Below, in pieces: positions 1 through 14,018 of a DNA stretch of 64,000 nucleotides. A program made the translations under genes and the position numbers. Positions within the stretch are counted from its first letter, which is position 1. Every line of letters starts with the position of its first letter. The notes below the pieces were generated by a model. That model did no database searches. It saw only the letters and a list, made by a program, of their open reading frames with translations, and was not told where the DNA came from. This stretch comes from Rubricoccus sp963708165 (GTDB lineage Bacteria > Bacteroidota > Rhodothermia > Rhodothermales > Rubricoccaceae): assembly GCA_963708165.1 (NCBI GenBank), contig OY970187.1:2604001-2668000 (forward strand), given 5' to 3'.

Positions 1-1300
1 CGATGCGGACGGCGACGGTACCGACGACATCGTGGTCGGGACCAGCTTCGAGTCCCCCGGATCTAGCCCCTCGCTTTCTGGCCGCGCCTATCTCTTCTCG
101 GGCGCGACAGGCTCATTGCTTCAGTCATGGGCCTCTCCAAACGAGGAGGATTTCAGCGTCTTCGGCGCCTCCGTCTCCGGGCTCAATGACGCAGACGGCG
201 ACGGCCGGGGAGATGTCATCGTCGGTGCGTGGGGAGAGGAAGTAGAGTTCGAAGGCCGCACAGACGGGCGCGTATACGTGTTCTCAGGCGCCTCTGGCGA
301 TCTCTTGTACACGCTCGTATCTCCCAACCCAGACGGATCCGAGAGTGCCGCCTTTGGGCGGGCGGTGTCGGGCGTGGGGGATCTCGACCAAGATGGCCGC
401 AGCGATCTCATCGTCGGGGCGCCGACCGAGTCGAACCCTGGAATCCGTGGAGAAGGGCGGGCTTACGTGTTCTCCGGCGCCTCTGGCGCGCTGCTCTACA
501 CCTTCGAGGGGAGCGGCGAGTTCGGGCTTTCGGTCTCAGGAACTGGAGACGTAAACGGAGATGGCCGAGAGGACATCGTCATCGGTTCTCCGCGAGAGGA
601 AGCCGAGCCTTTCGACGCCGACCTGAGCCGTCCGGGGCGGGTGCGCGTGTATTCCGGCAGCGACGGACAACTGCTTCACGTTCTCGTCTCGCCAAACGAA
701 CAGGAGCGCAGTTTCTTTGGCTGGCGCGTTTCGGGAGGCTGCGACGCGGACGGGGACGGTCGGGCGGACATGGTCGTGAGCACGCCGAGCGAACGCTCGG
801 CAGACGCACCATCTGGCGGCCGGGTCTACGTGTATTCCGGCGCGTCTGGCGACCTGCTTTACGCCCTCGCCTCGCCGAGTAGCGGCACCACGGGCGGGTT
901 TGGAGACGCTCTGGATGTCCTGGCAGAGTCCGGCAGTGGGCGCTGCAAAATCGCCGTGGGTTCCTTTCAAGAGGCGTCGTCAGCAGGCATATCGGGCCGC
1001 GCGTATACCTTCGATGTCGGAATCGTAGCCGATGCCTCTGGCACGATGCCGCCAGAGGCCGCATTCGAGGTTTCGCCCAACCCGGCGAGCCGCACCCTCC
1101 GCGTCTCGGCCACAGGCGACCGCACCCAGCACGTGAGCCTTATCGACGCGCTCGGCCGCGCCGTGGCCCGCGTCACTTTAGCAGGAGGCGCCGCCCGCAC
1201 TCACGTGTTCGACGTGGGGGATCTGCCCTCTGGCGTGTACGTGGTGCGGCTCGTCACCGGAATGGAGGTGCACACGCGCCGCGTGACGGTGCTGCGGTAG
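1..1300 (+). CDS. FG-GAP repeat surface protein with T9SS sorting domain, 5' partial
   Basis: The frame is open from base 2, so the true start lies upstream. It encodes at least five FG-GAP/integrin-like blades, each with a calcium-loop-like core: DADGDGTDDIVVG at the very start, then DADGDGRGDVIVGA, DLDQDGRSDLIVGAP, DVNGDGREDIVIGSP and DADGDGRADMVVS. The last 75 or so residues (from SPNPASRTLRVS to the terminal RRVTVLR) have the layout of a type A T9SS C-terminal sorting domain, so the protein is probably secreted and attached to the cell surface. The blades also carry the phrase YVFSGASGDLLY, whose Ala-Ser-Gly is encoded by the genome-wide GCCTCTGGCG motif. The ligand cannot be predicted. 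Confidence 0.85.
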   Translation, partial: DADGDGTDDIVVGTSFESPGSSPSLSGRAYLFSGATGSLLQSWASPNEEDFSVFGASVSGLNDADGDGRGDVIVGAWGEEVEFEGRTDGRVYVFSGASGDLLYTLVSPNPDGSESAAFGRAVSGVGDLDQDGRSDLIVGAPTESNPGIRGEGRAYVFSGASGALLYTFEGSGEFGLSVSGTGDVNGDGREDIVIGSPREEAEPFDADLSRPGRVRVYSGSDGQLLHVLVSPNEQERSFFGWRVSGGCDADGDGRADMVVSTPSERSADAPSGGRVYVYSGASGDLLYALASPSSGTTGGFGDALDVLAESGSGRCKIAVGSFQEASSAGISGRAYTFDVGIVADASGTMPPEAAFEVSPNPASRTLRVSATGDRTQHVSLIDALGRAVARVTLAGGAARTHVFDVGDLPSGVYVVRLVTGMEVHTRRVTVLR

Positions 1301-1345
1301 CACGCGCGGCCCATGCCTCTGGCGGTGACCTCTCGCGCCAGAAGC

Positions 1346-1775
1346 TTACTGCCGCGCCGCCGTCATGTCTGCGGGCAGGCCGCTGGCGTGCTGGGTAAAC
1401 GGGTGATCCGGCCCCAGAGCGCTCTCGCCGATGGCGATTGCGCGGCGCTGGTCTGCGAGGGCACGGTCCATGTCGCCGAGGGCCTGGTACATGCCCGATC
1501 GCGCGCAGAACACGCCACGGGCCGATGCGCTCGCCAGAGGCCGTCTGCGCTTCGACGAGGGCCGCCGCACCCGGCAGGTCGAACGGCTCGGCCGAGGTCT
1601 CCGCCTCGCCGTCGGCGCGAAGCATGGCCTCGACTTCAGCGCGAAGCGCAGCGTCGGGCTCGCCCGAGGCGGTGCGGCAGAGCCGGTCGAGAACGTCAGC
1701 GCGGGCCTCTGGCGCGAGGTCCACGAAGGCGTCTGCGACGCGCGCCCATCGGCCGGCGTCGGGCAGGTCAGGCGT
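1346..1775 (-). pseudogene. Remnant of an ECF-associated serine/threonine kinase with TPR tail (internal deletion)
   Basis: The start overlaps or abuts the 3' end of the upstream sigma gene. The first part reads like the N-terminal lead-in of Pkn-type kinases that follow ECF sigma genes (DLAPEARADVLDRLCR, then AALRAEVEAMLRADGEAE, then the kinase entry IGPWRVLRAIG). At about 1490-1500 the frame changes and the next residues are GMYQALGDMDRALADQRRAIAIGE, a tetratricopeptide-type tail ending at a TAA at 1346. The whole kinase catalytic region between these parts, normally several hundred residues, is missing. I read this as an out-of-frame internal deletion. The exact start is uncertain. Confidence 0.65.
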
Positions 1776-2460
1776 TGTCGGAGGGGAGGAGGTGTGGGGC
1801 TCCCTCCGTGTTTTCGCCAGAGGCGGGCCCGCTCGCGCCCGAGATCGCGGCCTCTGGCGCGACGCCGGCCGGTGGCTCCTCGCCCAGCGCCTGGTGCAGC
1901 CACGCGCGGGCGCGCCGCCACTCGCGCTTGGCGGTGCTCTTGCTGATGCCGAGCGCGAGCGCGGCTTCTTCGGCGCTCAGGCCTCCGAAAAAGCGGCACT
2001 CGGCCAGCCGCGCCGCGCGCGGCGAAAGTGCCTCTAACTGCCGCAGCGCCCGGTCGATATCGAGCACCCGCACCGCCTGCGCGTTCACGTCGTCTGGGTC
2101 GCGGATGTCGCCGATGACATCCAGCGCCAGAGGCGCCTGCCCGCTGCCGCGCTTGATGGCATCGCGGCGGCGCGCGTGGTCGACCAGCACATTGCGCATG
2201 GCCTGCGCAGCCGCGGCAAACACGTAGGCGCGCTCTGGCACGAGCGCCTGCCCGGCCAGCCGCAGGTATGCCTCGTGGACGAGCGCGGTGGTTTGAAACG
2301 AGTCAGCCGATATGCGCCGCCGCTGCGCCCTCGCGATCTCGCGCAGTTCGTCGTACACCACCGGCATGAGCCGTTCGACGAGGGCCTCTGGCGGCATTTG
2401 AGCGTCGGCCGCCTGCTTCAGCAAGACGGTTACAGGGCCGGCGGGAGTCTCAAGAGTCAC
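1768..2460 (-). CDS. ECF-type RNA polymerase sigma factor (Sig-70_X6/TIGR02999-like)
   Basis: This 230-residue protein has sigma region 2 (LVHEAYLRL, then RNVLVDHARRRDA near residues 60-100) and a region 4 helix-turn-helix (LSPRAARLAECRFFGGLSAEEAALALGISKSTAKREWRRARAWL, residues about 145-190). It would direct RNA polymerase to a small regulon. The family usually lies beside a large Ser/Thr kinase that controls it, and such a kinase does follow here, but only as a deleted remnant, so the sigma factor may have lost its partner. The C-terminal 40 residues are rich in motif-derived PEA and ASG tripeptides and lie outside the conserved fold. Confidence 0.88.
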   Translation of the reverse strand: MTLETPAGPVTVLLKQAADAQMPPEALVERLMPVVYDELREIARAQRRRISADSFQTTALVHEAYLRLAGQALVPERAYVFAAAAQAMRNVLVDHARRRDAIKRGSGQAPLALDVIGDIRDPDDVNAQAVRVLDIDRALRQLEALSPRAARLAECRFFGGLSAEEAALALGISKSTAKREWRRARAWLHQALGEEPPAGVAPEAAISGASGPASGENTEGAPHLLPSDNA

Positions 2461-2973
2461 AACTCGGCGGGGTCAGGGGAAGGCAATGTAGCTAACGGGA
2501 CGTTTTTTCAGGTCTACGGACCTGTCTGGACGAGCGGGTTCCACCAGACGCGCCCGTCGCCACGCCACCACCAGAGGCTTGGACGCGCCAGAGGCCTCTG
2601 GCGGGTGACCCGAGGCGGTCGACACCCACAGGTACGTTGAACTCTGCCTCGCGCGATCATCCTCGCGACAATTCCCGATGTTCTGCGCCCCCACCTCCGT
2701 ACCGCCTCGCTTCCTCACACGGCGGACGGCATCGAAGACCATCTGCCTCTCATGCCCGGTGACCTCGGGACCGGCCACGCCAGCGTGTGCCCCGAGCCCA
2801 CGGATGTGCTCGCGTTCAGGTGGGCGCGCGGCGGATCGCCTCCGCGAGAGGCCTCTGGCGTGTGGCGATCCGGCAAAGACGCAGCCTCTGGCGTGGCGAA
2901 GCGCTTCCGCCAGAGGCTCCCTGGCGCGTGGCGTGTGTAGGCGTCCTAGCTTGCCGCAAAACGCCTGCAGCAC
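2461..2973. other. Intergenic region upstream of metH and the sigma factor gene
   Basis: About 510 bases with no convincing gene. It holds several motif copies, including an inside-out palindrome near 2583-2604 and single sites near 2850-2930. I looked for a cobalamin or SAM riboswitch ahead of metH and saw neither the B12-box-like core nor a SAM-I-like set of helices. Promoters for both flanking genes must lie here but I cannot place them. Confidence 0.5.
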
Positions 2974-6769
<3,796 letters not shown>

Positions 6770-6814
6770 ACCTGAGGCGCCGCCGGGCGATACCCAGGGC
6801 CTTCCCCCCGGCAC

Positions 6815-7498
6815 ATGCGCCTTCTCGTCTACGCAGCCCTCGCAGGCATCCTCCTCCTGGGAGCCAGCCTTTGGTTTGCCAGCGAGGCGCCAGAGGCGGT
6901 CCGCCCGGCAGAGGAGACGGCCGCGAACGCGTTTCCTGGCGGCGCCTCTAGCGCGGACGAGTCGCCGGTGTTCACCATCATCGACGTAAACACGTACGAG
7001 GTGCGCGGACGGAACGAGCGCGAGATCCTGGCCTCGATGCGGGCGGGCGGACCCAAAACAGAGGGCTCCGATTTCTTCGGCCTGACCGAAACGCAGCTCG
7101 CGTACCGCTACTGGAAGAAGCAAGGCGAGGCTGAATGCTCGCTCTACCAGATCCGCATCGATATCAACGTCACCATCACGCTGCCGCGCTGGGACGCGCC
7201 GAGCGATACGCCCTACGAACTCCGCCGCGACTGGCGGCGCTTCGAGTCGGCGCTGCGGCGCCACGAGGACGGGCACCGCGAGATCGCAGAGTGGGGCGCG
7301 CGAGAGGTGTACGACGCGCTCGCCAACCTCCGCACGCCCACCTGTGCTGGCATCGATGCCGCCGCCCGCACCGCCGCGCAGCGCGTGCGCGAGATGGGTG
7401 AAGAGCGCCAGCACCGCTTCGACCAGCAAAACGGTCACGGCCGCACGCAGGGCGCCTACTGGCCGCAAAGCGCACGGTCGATGGCCGGGCGCCGCTAG
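6815..7498 (+). CDS. DUF922-type predicted Zn-dependent secreted protease
   Basis: This 227-residue protein begins with a hydrophobic signal or anchor segment (LLVYAALAGILLLGASLWF). The body matches the DUF922 pattern: a beta-rich part with YEVRGRNEREI and AYRYWKKQ, then a helix bearing LRRHEDGHREIA near residues 148-160. That HExGH-like element is the reason the family is predicted to be metal-dependent proteases, and a paired Cys (AECSLY and PTCAGI) is also present. It probably acts in the periplasm or outside the cell. The substrate is unknown. It starts 45 bases after metH but has no obvious functional link to it. Confidence 0.75.
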   Translation: MRLLVYAALAGILLLGASLWFASEAPEAVRPAEETAANAFPGGASSADESPVFTIIDVNTYEVRGRNEREILASMRAGGPKTEGSDFFGLTETQLAYRYWKKQGEAECSLYQIRIDINVTITLPRWDAPSDTPYELRRDWRRFESALRRHEDGHREIAEWGAREVYDALANLRTPTCAGIDAAARTAAQRVREMGEERQHRFDQQNGHGRTQGAYWPQSARSMAGRR

Positions 7499-7539
7499 GC
7501 CTCTGGCGGCAGGGGCCCGCGGCGCTGAGTTCGGCGGGG

Positions 7540-7740
7540 CTGTACCCCCCGCTCCGCTCGCCCTACGGTCGCGAAGCTGTCCCCCTTTACAAGGGGGACA
7601 ATCCACGTCTTTATTCGCACAAGCGCAGACAGTTTGCCTCTGGCATGGGGAGGAACCGCGGTGTGAACTGTCCCCTGATTGAGGGAAACAGCCCTGCGAC
7701 CAACCGGGAGTAAAGCGGGTGTCAGCCACGCCATACTGTA
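7540..7740. repeat. Hairpin-rich intergenic repeat
   Basis: The gap contains a strong hairpin at 7578-7600 (arms TGTCCCCCTT and AAGGGGGACA, 3-base loop) and a weaker related arm set near 7660-7700 (AACTGTCCCCTGATT). This looks like a REP- or MITE-like intergenic element rather than a gene. It lies between convergent genes, so it may also end transcription. Confidence 0.5.
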
Positions 7741-7782
7741 GTGACACGAGCCTCTGGCGCCAGAGGCCCGCGGCGCACGCCC

Positions 7783-8547
7783 CTACTCGAAGCGCGAGAA
7801 GTCCGGCGCGCGCTTCTCCATGAACGCCGTGAAGGCCTCCTGCGCCTCCTCGCTCTGCAGCCGCGCGATAAACAACTCCGCCTCCTCGCGCATCACCGAT
7901 TCGACGCGCTCGCGCAGCGGCGCCCGCAGCAACGCCTTGGACTGCCGGACGGCCTCTGGCGGCTTCGCGGCTAGCGCGTGCGCGCTCTCCATCGCCTTCG
8001 CCAGAGGCGCGTCCTCGATGCCGTTGACGAGCCCGATCTCGCGCGCGGTCTCCGCGCCGAACGTCTCGCCGAGCAGCAGCAACTCCGCCGCCTTCGCGCC
8101 GCCCGCCATGCGCGGGAAGAGCAGCGAGGACGCCGCCTCGGGGACCAGCCCCAGGTCTGTGAATGGCATCTTGAAGCGTGCCTCGGGCGCCGCGTACGCG
8201 AGGTCGCAGTGCAGCAAAATCGTCGTGCCGATGCCGATGGCGACGCCCTCGACGGCTGCGATCAGGGGCTTGGGAAACGCGACGGCCGCGTGGAGGAACT
8301 GGAAGACGGGACTTTTCTCGTCCTTCGGCGGGTCCATCATGAAGTCGAACAGGTCGTTCCCAGCGGTGAACATGCCGCCTGCGCCGCTCAGCACGACAGC
8401 GCGGATCTGCGCGTCGCCAGAGGCCTCGGTCAGGGCGTCGGCGAGCGCGGCGTACATGTCGCGCGTGATGGCGTTTTTCTTCTCGGCGCGCGCGAGCGTG
8501 AGGTGCCGCACGCGGTCGTCGCGCGTGCTCTGGATGTGGTCGGACAT
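7783..8547 (-). CDS. Enoyl-CoA hydratase/isomerase family protein
   Basis: This 254-residue crotonase-fold protein shows the expected order: LTLARAEKKNAITRDMY near the start, the first oxyanion-hole segment FTAGNDLFDF (residues about 58-68), and the second segment with VEGVAIGIGTTILLHCDLAYA (about 97-117), followed by FKMPFTDLGLVPEAASS. It would hydrate or isomerise an enoyl-CoA in fatty-acid or amino-acid catabolism. The second catalytic Glu of classic hydratases is not clearly conserved, as in the delta3,delta2-enoyl-CoA isomerase branch, so the exact reaction is open. It stands alone, convergent with the DUF922 gene. Confidence 0.88.
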   Translation of the reverse strand: MSDHIQSTRDDRVRHLTLARAEKKNAITRDMYAALADALTEASGDAQIRAVVLSGAGGMFTAGNDLFDFMMDPPKDEKSPVFQFLHAAVAFPKPLIAAVEGVAIGIGTTILLHCDLAYAAPEARFKMPFTDLGLVPEAASSLLFPRMAGGAKAAELLLLGETFGAETAREIGLVNGIEDAPLAKAMESAHALAAKPPEAVRQSKALLRAPLRERVESVMREEAELFIARLQSEEAQEAFTAFMEKRAPDFSRFE

Positions 8548-8651
8548 GGAGGCCTGGAAGTGTTTGCCGGAAGCTAGCTGGAAAAACTCGCGGCCTCGTG
8601 GCCCCGCGCGAGGCGAAACCGCGCATGTACAGGAAGACCTTCCCTGCGCCC

Positions 8652-11600
8652 ATGCTCCGCTCGCTCACCCTCATCGCCATTTTCGCCCTCCTGACGCCTC
8701 TGGCGCCAGAGGCTCAGACCTGCACCACGTCGTGGGCCAACGCCTCGGATGGTGATTGGAACGTCGCCGCCAACTGGGACAACGGCGTGCCCGGTGCGGG
8801 CGATGACGCGTGCGTGATCCTCGCGGGGACCTACACCGTCACCAATAACACCGCGCCGGGCATCAACGTGAACTCGCTTACGCTCGGCGGCGCCAGCGGC
8901 ACGCAGACGCTGGACAGCGACGAGGGCATCGCCATCGCTGCCGCGAGCACGATTGGCCCCAACGGGCGCTGGGAGTGGCGGATCGGCGCGCTCTCTGGCG
9001 GCGCCACACTCACCAACAACGGATCGGTTGTGATCGACGGCTTCTTCAGCGGCATCCTGCGCACCATCACAGGCGCTGGGACTGAACTCGTCAACGAGGG
9101 CTCCCTCGACCTGCAGCAAGATCAGCTACATCTCGTCGACGGTGGCGCACTGACGAACAACGGGTCGATCATCAAGACCATCGTCGGCTCGTCGGCGTCA
9201 GAGATCGAGACTTCTGGCGCGACGCCGGGCTTCTTTACCAACACGGGCAGCATCGAGGTGCAGGCAGGCACGTTCACCATCGACGCGCCCTCCCGAACCG
9301 ACGGCGCGGCGCTCACGGTAGCCGCTGGCGCGCAACTGATTTTCGGCGGCGGAACGCTTATCACGCACACGTTCGCACGCACCACCACGGGCACCTCTGC
9401 GCTCGCGACGGTAGACGATCCTGCAGGCGTGCTTCGCATGAGCGGGAACGCGCAGTTCGCGCCAGAGGCCGGGGCGGTGTGGGACTTTGACGGCGCGGGC
9501 ATTGAGTGGGTCGAGGCGGACCTCGTCGGAGGTGAGACGCTCACAAGCAACGGCCTTGTCGTGATAGGAGGCTTTTTCTCGGGTGCGCTGCGCACGATCA
9601 CCGGCGCCGGAACCGAATTCGTCAACGCGGGCACGCTGGACTGGCAGGACGATCAACTCTTCCTCACAGACGGCGGTGCGCTGACCAACAACGCGTCCAT
9701 GATCAAGACAGCCCCTGGCGTTGCCGCAGCGGAGATCGAGACCTCTGGCGTGACGCCGGGCTTCTTTACCAACACCGGTAGCATCGACGTTCAAGTAGGG
9801 ACCCTCACCATCGACGCTCCCTCGCGGACCGACAGCGCGACGCTGACGGTAGCCTCTGGCGCGCGACTGATTTTCGGCGGCGGCGGTGCGGTCACGCACA
9901 CCTTCGCCGGTACCACCTCTGGTGCCCCCGCAGGCGTGCTCCGCATGAGCGGTAACGCGCAGTTCGCGCCAGAGGCTGGAGCGGTCTGGGATTTCGGCGG
10001 GAACGGCATCGAATGGGTCACAGCGGACTTCATCGGCGGTGAGACGCTGACCAACAACGGCCTCGTCGTCATCCGGGATTTCTTCACCGGTGTCCTGCGT
10101 ACGATCTCCGGCGCAGGAACCGAGTTCGTCAATGCGGGCACGCTGGATTGGCAGGATGACCAGCTGTTCCTCGTGGACGACGGCGCGCTGACCAATACGG
10201 GGGCGCTTATCAAGACCGCCTCTGGCGCAGCAACGGCCGAACTCATGGTCGGAGGCACCAACACCGGCTCGCGGCTCTTCACCAACACCGGCACGATCGA
10301 CGTACAGGTCGGTGTGTTGGAGATCGAAGCCGACTCCTACACCGACGGCGCGGCGCTCGCGGTAGCCGCTGGCGCGCGGTTGAGCTTCGGCGGCGGGACG
10401 ACCATCACGCACACGTTTGCAGGCATCACGTCCGGTACCGCGTCTCTGGCGACCATGGATGATCCTGCAGGCCTGATCCGCATGACGGGCAACGCGCAGC
10501 TCGCGCCAGAGGCCGGGGCGGTCTGGAATGTCGGCGGGGCGGGGCTGGAGTGGTACACCGCCGACCTCATCGGTGGGCAGACGCTGACCAATGAGGGCTT
10601 GGTGGTCATCACGGGCTTCTTTACCGGAGACCTGCGCTCTATCAGCGGAGCGGGAACGGTCTTCGCCAACGCGGGGACCGTCGAGTGGAACAGCGACGAC
10701 CTCTCGCTGGCCTCTGGCGGCGCGCTCGTCAACACCGGGCTCTTGGTTCGCACCCCTGGTGGTGTCACCCCCACGCGGCTCTACAGCCCCGACGCCAGCG
10801 GCGCGTTTGCGAATTCGGGGACGGTCGAGGTGCGCGGAAACACGCTCGACATCGACGTGCCGATGGACCATCAGGCCGGCGGCCTCATTACCGGCTTCGC
10901 GCGGTTCGACATCGCGGGCTCCGCGTTCACGCACACCGGCGACACGTCGGCAGGCTCACCCGACAGCACCGGCGTCCTCTTCTGGCGCGGCCAGCCCTGG
11001 GCCCCGGGTGCGGGCGCGACGCTGTTCGCTAGCATCGGCGGCAGCCACTGCGGGTGACGACTACGACCAGTTGAGCGTCAACAACACCGCCACGCTCGCA
11101 GGCGCGCTCTCGCTCTCCATCGCCGACGGCGCCACGCCAGAGGCCGGTGACACCTACACCATCCTGACCGCGACGAGTGTGAGCGGCACCTTTGACTCGG
11201 TCGAGGCACCTCCGGGATACGTGGTGTCCGTCGCCTACAACGCGAGCGATGTGGTTGTGACCGTAGACGCGGTCGGCTTCGTCATCACGCTCAACGGCAG
11301 CGAGGGCTGGCGCGCGATGTCGCTGCCCTACGCCGACCTCGGTCTGGGCGGGGATCCTCCCGGCGAGCCCGTCACGCCCGGCCTCTTCACGAGCATCTAC
11401 ACCGCGGGCTACGACGGCGCCGACTTTGACCAGGACAACTCCGGCGACCAGACCAACCCGGGCGGCTACGCCAACGTGTTCCTCTACGACGAGACAGACA
11501 ACACCTACCCCGTTCCGGCAACGTCATCGTCCGTGCCCGAGGGACGCGGCTTCTGGTTCTACGCCTTCCAGGATGAAGACGCGTTCACGAACGGCGTGCA

Positions 11601-12829
11601 GGGCGTCTTCCCGAAAGAACTCGTCGCCGTGGGCACCGCTCGCGAGACGGACTTCACGTTCCCGATCACGTTTACGCCAGCGGCCACCTTTACCGGCGCC
11701 AACCTCCTCGGCAACCCTTACGACGAGGGCCTGGACTGGAGCGCCAGCGGCTGGACGCGCACCAACGTCTCGACGACGATCTACGTCTGGGACCCTGCCT
11801 TCAACGGCGGTGACTACCGCGCATGGACCAACGGCGTGGGCGGCTCGCTGCCCGGCGGCGTGATCCCCGTCGCGCAGGGCTTCTTCGCCTATGCCATGGG
11901 CGCGAGCCCCGTCCTGACGGCGCCCGCGAGCGCCCGCACCGGCACCCGCCCCGATGTCTACGGCCTCACCGCCTCTGGCGAGGGCGGACAGGCCTCTGGC
12001 GCCAGAGGCAAGCGCGAGACTCTGCTCCCGCACGTCGTGCTTCGGCTCGCCGGCGAGGTGTCCGGTCAGATGCGCGAGCACACGCTCCGCGTGGTGCTCG
12101 ACGAACAGGCCGCGCTCGGCCTGGACGCGCGCGACGGCTACGCGCTCGAAGCCTCTGGCGACGCCGTGCGTCTGGTCGCGCGCGTGCTGGACGCCAGTGA
12201 GGCGCTGGCCGTCACGTCCGTGCCCGGCGGCGCCGAGATCGCGGTCCACGCCGCCGCGTTCGCCTCTGGCGAGCCCGCGACCGCGACGCGCCACGATGTC
12301 CTGGGAGCCCGTCGCGCTTCCCGACGGCTGGCTCGCCACGCTCCACGACCGCGCCACGGGCCACACCTACGACCTCACGCAGCTCGGCTCCGCGCCGCTC
12401 GCCCTCACCGCCGACGATCTGCTCGTCCGCGCCGACACGCCAGAGGCCAAGACCGCGCAGGGTGCTCTGCCGAGCGCCAACCCGCTGCGCATCCAGGCCG
12501 ACGGCGCGACGCGCTTCTCGATTGCTCTCTCGCAGGCCACGACGGGCACGGAGGCCGGGGTGCCCCAGGCCTCGCTCGGCGCGCCGCTGCCCAACCCGGC
12601 GCAGGGCGTGGTGCGCGTGCCGTACACGCTCGGTGCCTCTGGCGAGGCGCGCGTGGCACTTTACGACGCGCTCGGCCGCGAGGTCGCCGTTCTCGCCAGT
12701 GGCGAGCAGGGTGCGGGCTCGCACGAGGCCACGCTCGATGCGTCGTCGCTCGCGGCGGGCGTCTACGTCGTCCGCATGACCGGCGCCGACGGCTTTGCGG
12801 CCACGCGCCGCCTGACCGTCGTGCGGTAA
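8652..12829 (+). CDS. Large T9SS-secreted repeat protein, two frame changes
   Basis: The ATG at 8652 begins a signal peptide (MLRSLTLIAIFALLTPLAP, ending at a Gln-Thr-Cys). Bridging +1 changes near 11040 and 12295 gives about 1390 residues. The N-terminus (NWDNGVPGAGDDACVI) resembles polymorphic outer-surface repeat proteins. Three to four units of about 170 residues follow, each with NAQFAPEAGAVW, TNNGLVVI, ISGAGTEFVNAGTLDWQDDQLF and FTNTGSIDVQVG, best aligned from about 9435, 9940 and 10480. After 11260 comes a different globular region (NGSEGWRAMSLPYADLG), then a T9SS sorting domain (LPNPAQGVVRVPY to RRLTVVR). It is probably a surface adhesin or matrix protein. Confidence 0.78.
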
Positions 12830-12854
12830 CGCTCGCGAGGCGCGGCGCACAAGG

Positions 12855-12887
12855 CGGAGGGTCTGCACCGGCGGGCCCTCCGTTTTT
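12855..12887 (+). terminator. Rho-independent terminator after the repeat protein
   Basis: Stem CGGAGGG (12855-12861) and CCCTCCG (12876-12882), a GC-rich loop, then five T residues. It lies 26 bases after the stop codon of the large surface protein. Confidence 0.8.
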
Positions 12888-13235
12888 GCGGTCGCGCCAG
12901 AGGCCTCTGGCGGTAGAGGGTCACGCCAGGGGGGGGAGTGCGGCGAGGGAGGGCGTGCTCTCTGAGCGCGCCGCAGCCGAGCGCGGACGCCTCGGCGAGG
13001 CGTTCCTGCTACAGCCTCTGGCGCCAGAGGCGCAGTGCATCGCCCGGCAGCGTGCGCATGTGCTGTCCACGATGCCGGACAGCAAATCACCCCTGGCGCC
13101 CTCGGTTCGCCGCCAGAGGCCTCTGGCGTGGCGGTTGCAGACGAACGGGCAGGAGCCGCCGTTACCCCACCCGCCCGCGTCGCGGCTCCCTTGTAGACCC
13201 CACTCCGCGGCCCCGCCGCACACCCCCTTCCCCCG
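12888..13235. other. Motif-rich intergenic spacer
   Basis: No credible gene. It holds an inside-out palindrome near 12897, the full GCCTCTGGCGCCAGAGGC palindrome at 13014-13031 and another inside-out copy near 13111. Nothing else recognised. Confidence 0.5.
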
Positions 13236-13862
13236 ATGCGTACTGCGACCCTCCTTGCTTTGGCGGCCCTCCTCCCCCTCGCCGCCTGCGACACCCACGA
13301 CGACCGCTTTGACGACGACCGCGATGCGCTCGTCCGCGTGGTCGACTTCGAACTCGACACCGATGGCTTCGAACTGAGCGACGACACCCGCACAGCGTCA
13401 TTCGACACCGACGACATCCAGGGCAACGGTGACCGCGACGAGGTAGAGGACGCACTACGCCTCGCTGGAGACGGCGCTCTCGTGCTGCTCTACGCCGACA
13501 ACGAACTCATCCTCGATGTGGAGACGACCGGTCAGACATACACGCCACTCCCTGTTACGGTCGGCTACGAGACCGAACTCGACAACGGTCTGCCTGTCGT
13601 GGAGTACACCGTGACCTACACCTACGCTTTCGACAACGAGGATCTGTACGTGGACGTGCTCTCCTCCGCCCGTTCGGACTCTTTCCCCGGAGCGGATCAG
13701 GATGCAGGCGTTCTCTTTGTCGGCTTGCTGCCAAACGAGATCGAGATGCGGCTCGTCACGCTCGAAGCCGATGTGTTCGCTCGCAAGAGCTCTGAGCTGA
13801 AGACCGCCATCGACCTGCGTAACTATGAGCAGGTCAAATCCGTCTTCAACCTACCGGACTGA
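13236..13862 (+). CDS. Uncharacterised acidic lipoprotein
   Basis: This 208-residue protein has a clear lipoprotein signal (MRTATLLALAALLPLAAC, lipobox LAAC with Cys near residue 18) followed by an acidic linker rich in Asp. The mature part is beta-rich with a TYTPLPVTVGYETELD segment and no catalytic motif I recognise. It probably sits in the outer or inner membrane facing the periplasm. Unlike most neighbours it contains no copy of the GCCTCTGGCG motif, so it may be a recent arrival or under different constraint. Function unknown. Confidence 0.8.
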   Translation: MRTATLLALAALLPLAACDTHDDRFDDDRDALVRVVDFELDTDGFELSDDTRTASFDTDDIQGNGDRDEVEDALRLAGDGALVLLYADNELILDVETTGQTYTPLPVTVGYETELDNGLPVVEYTVTYTYAFDNEDLYVDVLSSARSDSFPGADQDAGVLFVGLLPNEIEMRLVTLEADVFARKSSELKTAIDLRNYEQVKSVFNLPD

Positions 13863-13890
13863 TCCTCGCGTACCGATGCGAATCGTCCTG

Positions 13891-13931
13891 GCGGGCCGCT
13901 TCCTGTAGGGGGAGGCGGCCCGCACCCTTTT
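13891..13931 (+). terminator. Terminator after the acidic lipoprotein
   Basis: A 9-base perfect stem, GCGGGCCGC (13891-13899) with GCGGCCCGC (13915-13923), followed by a short T run (CACCCTTTT), 29 bases after the stop codon. Confidence 0.75.
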
Positions 13932-14018
13932 CGCGCCGCTCGCCAGAGGCCTCTGGCGCACGCGACCTCCAGAGACCGGTCCGTACTTTCCCGCCACACA
14001 CTCCCGCACGCACCCACC

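Noticed and set aside
2461..2973. Cobalamin or SAM riboswitch ahead of metH
   Set aside because: No B12-box-like core or SAM-I helix pattern could be found in the 510 bases.
7578..7600. Small RNA gene at the GGGGGACA hairpin
   Set aside because: No promoter is seen. The hairpin is more simply a terminator or REP-like repeat.
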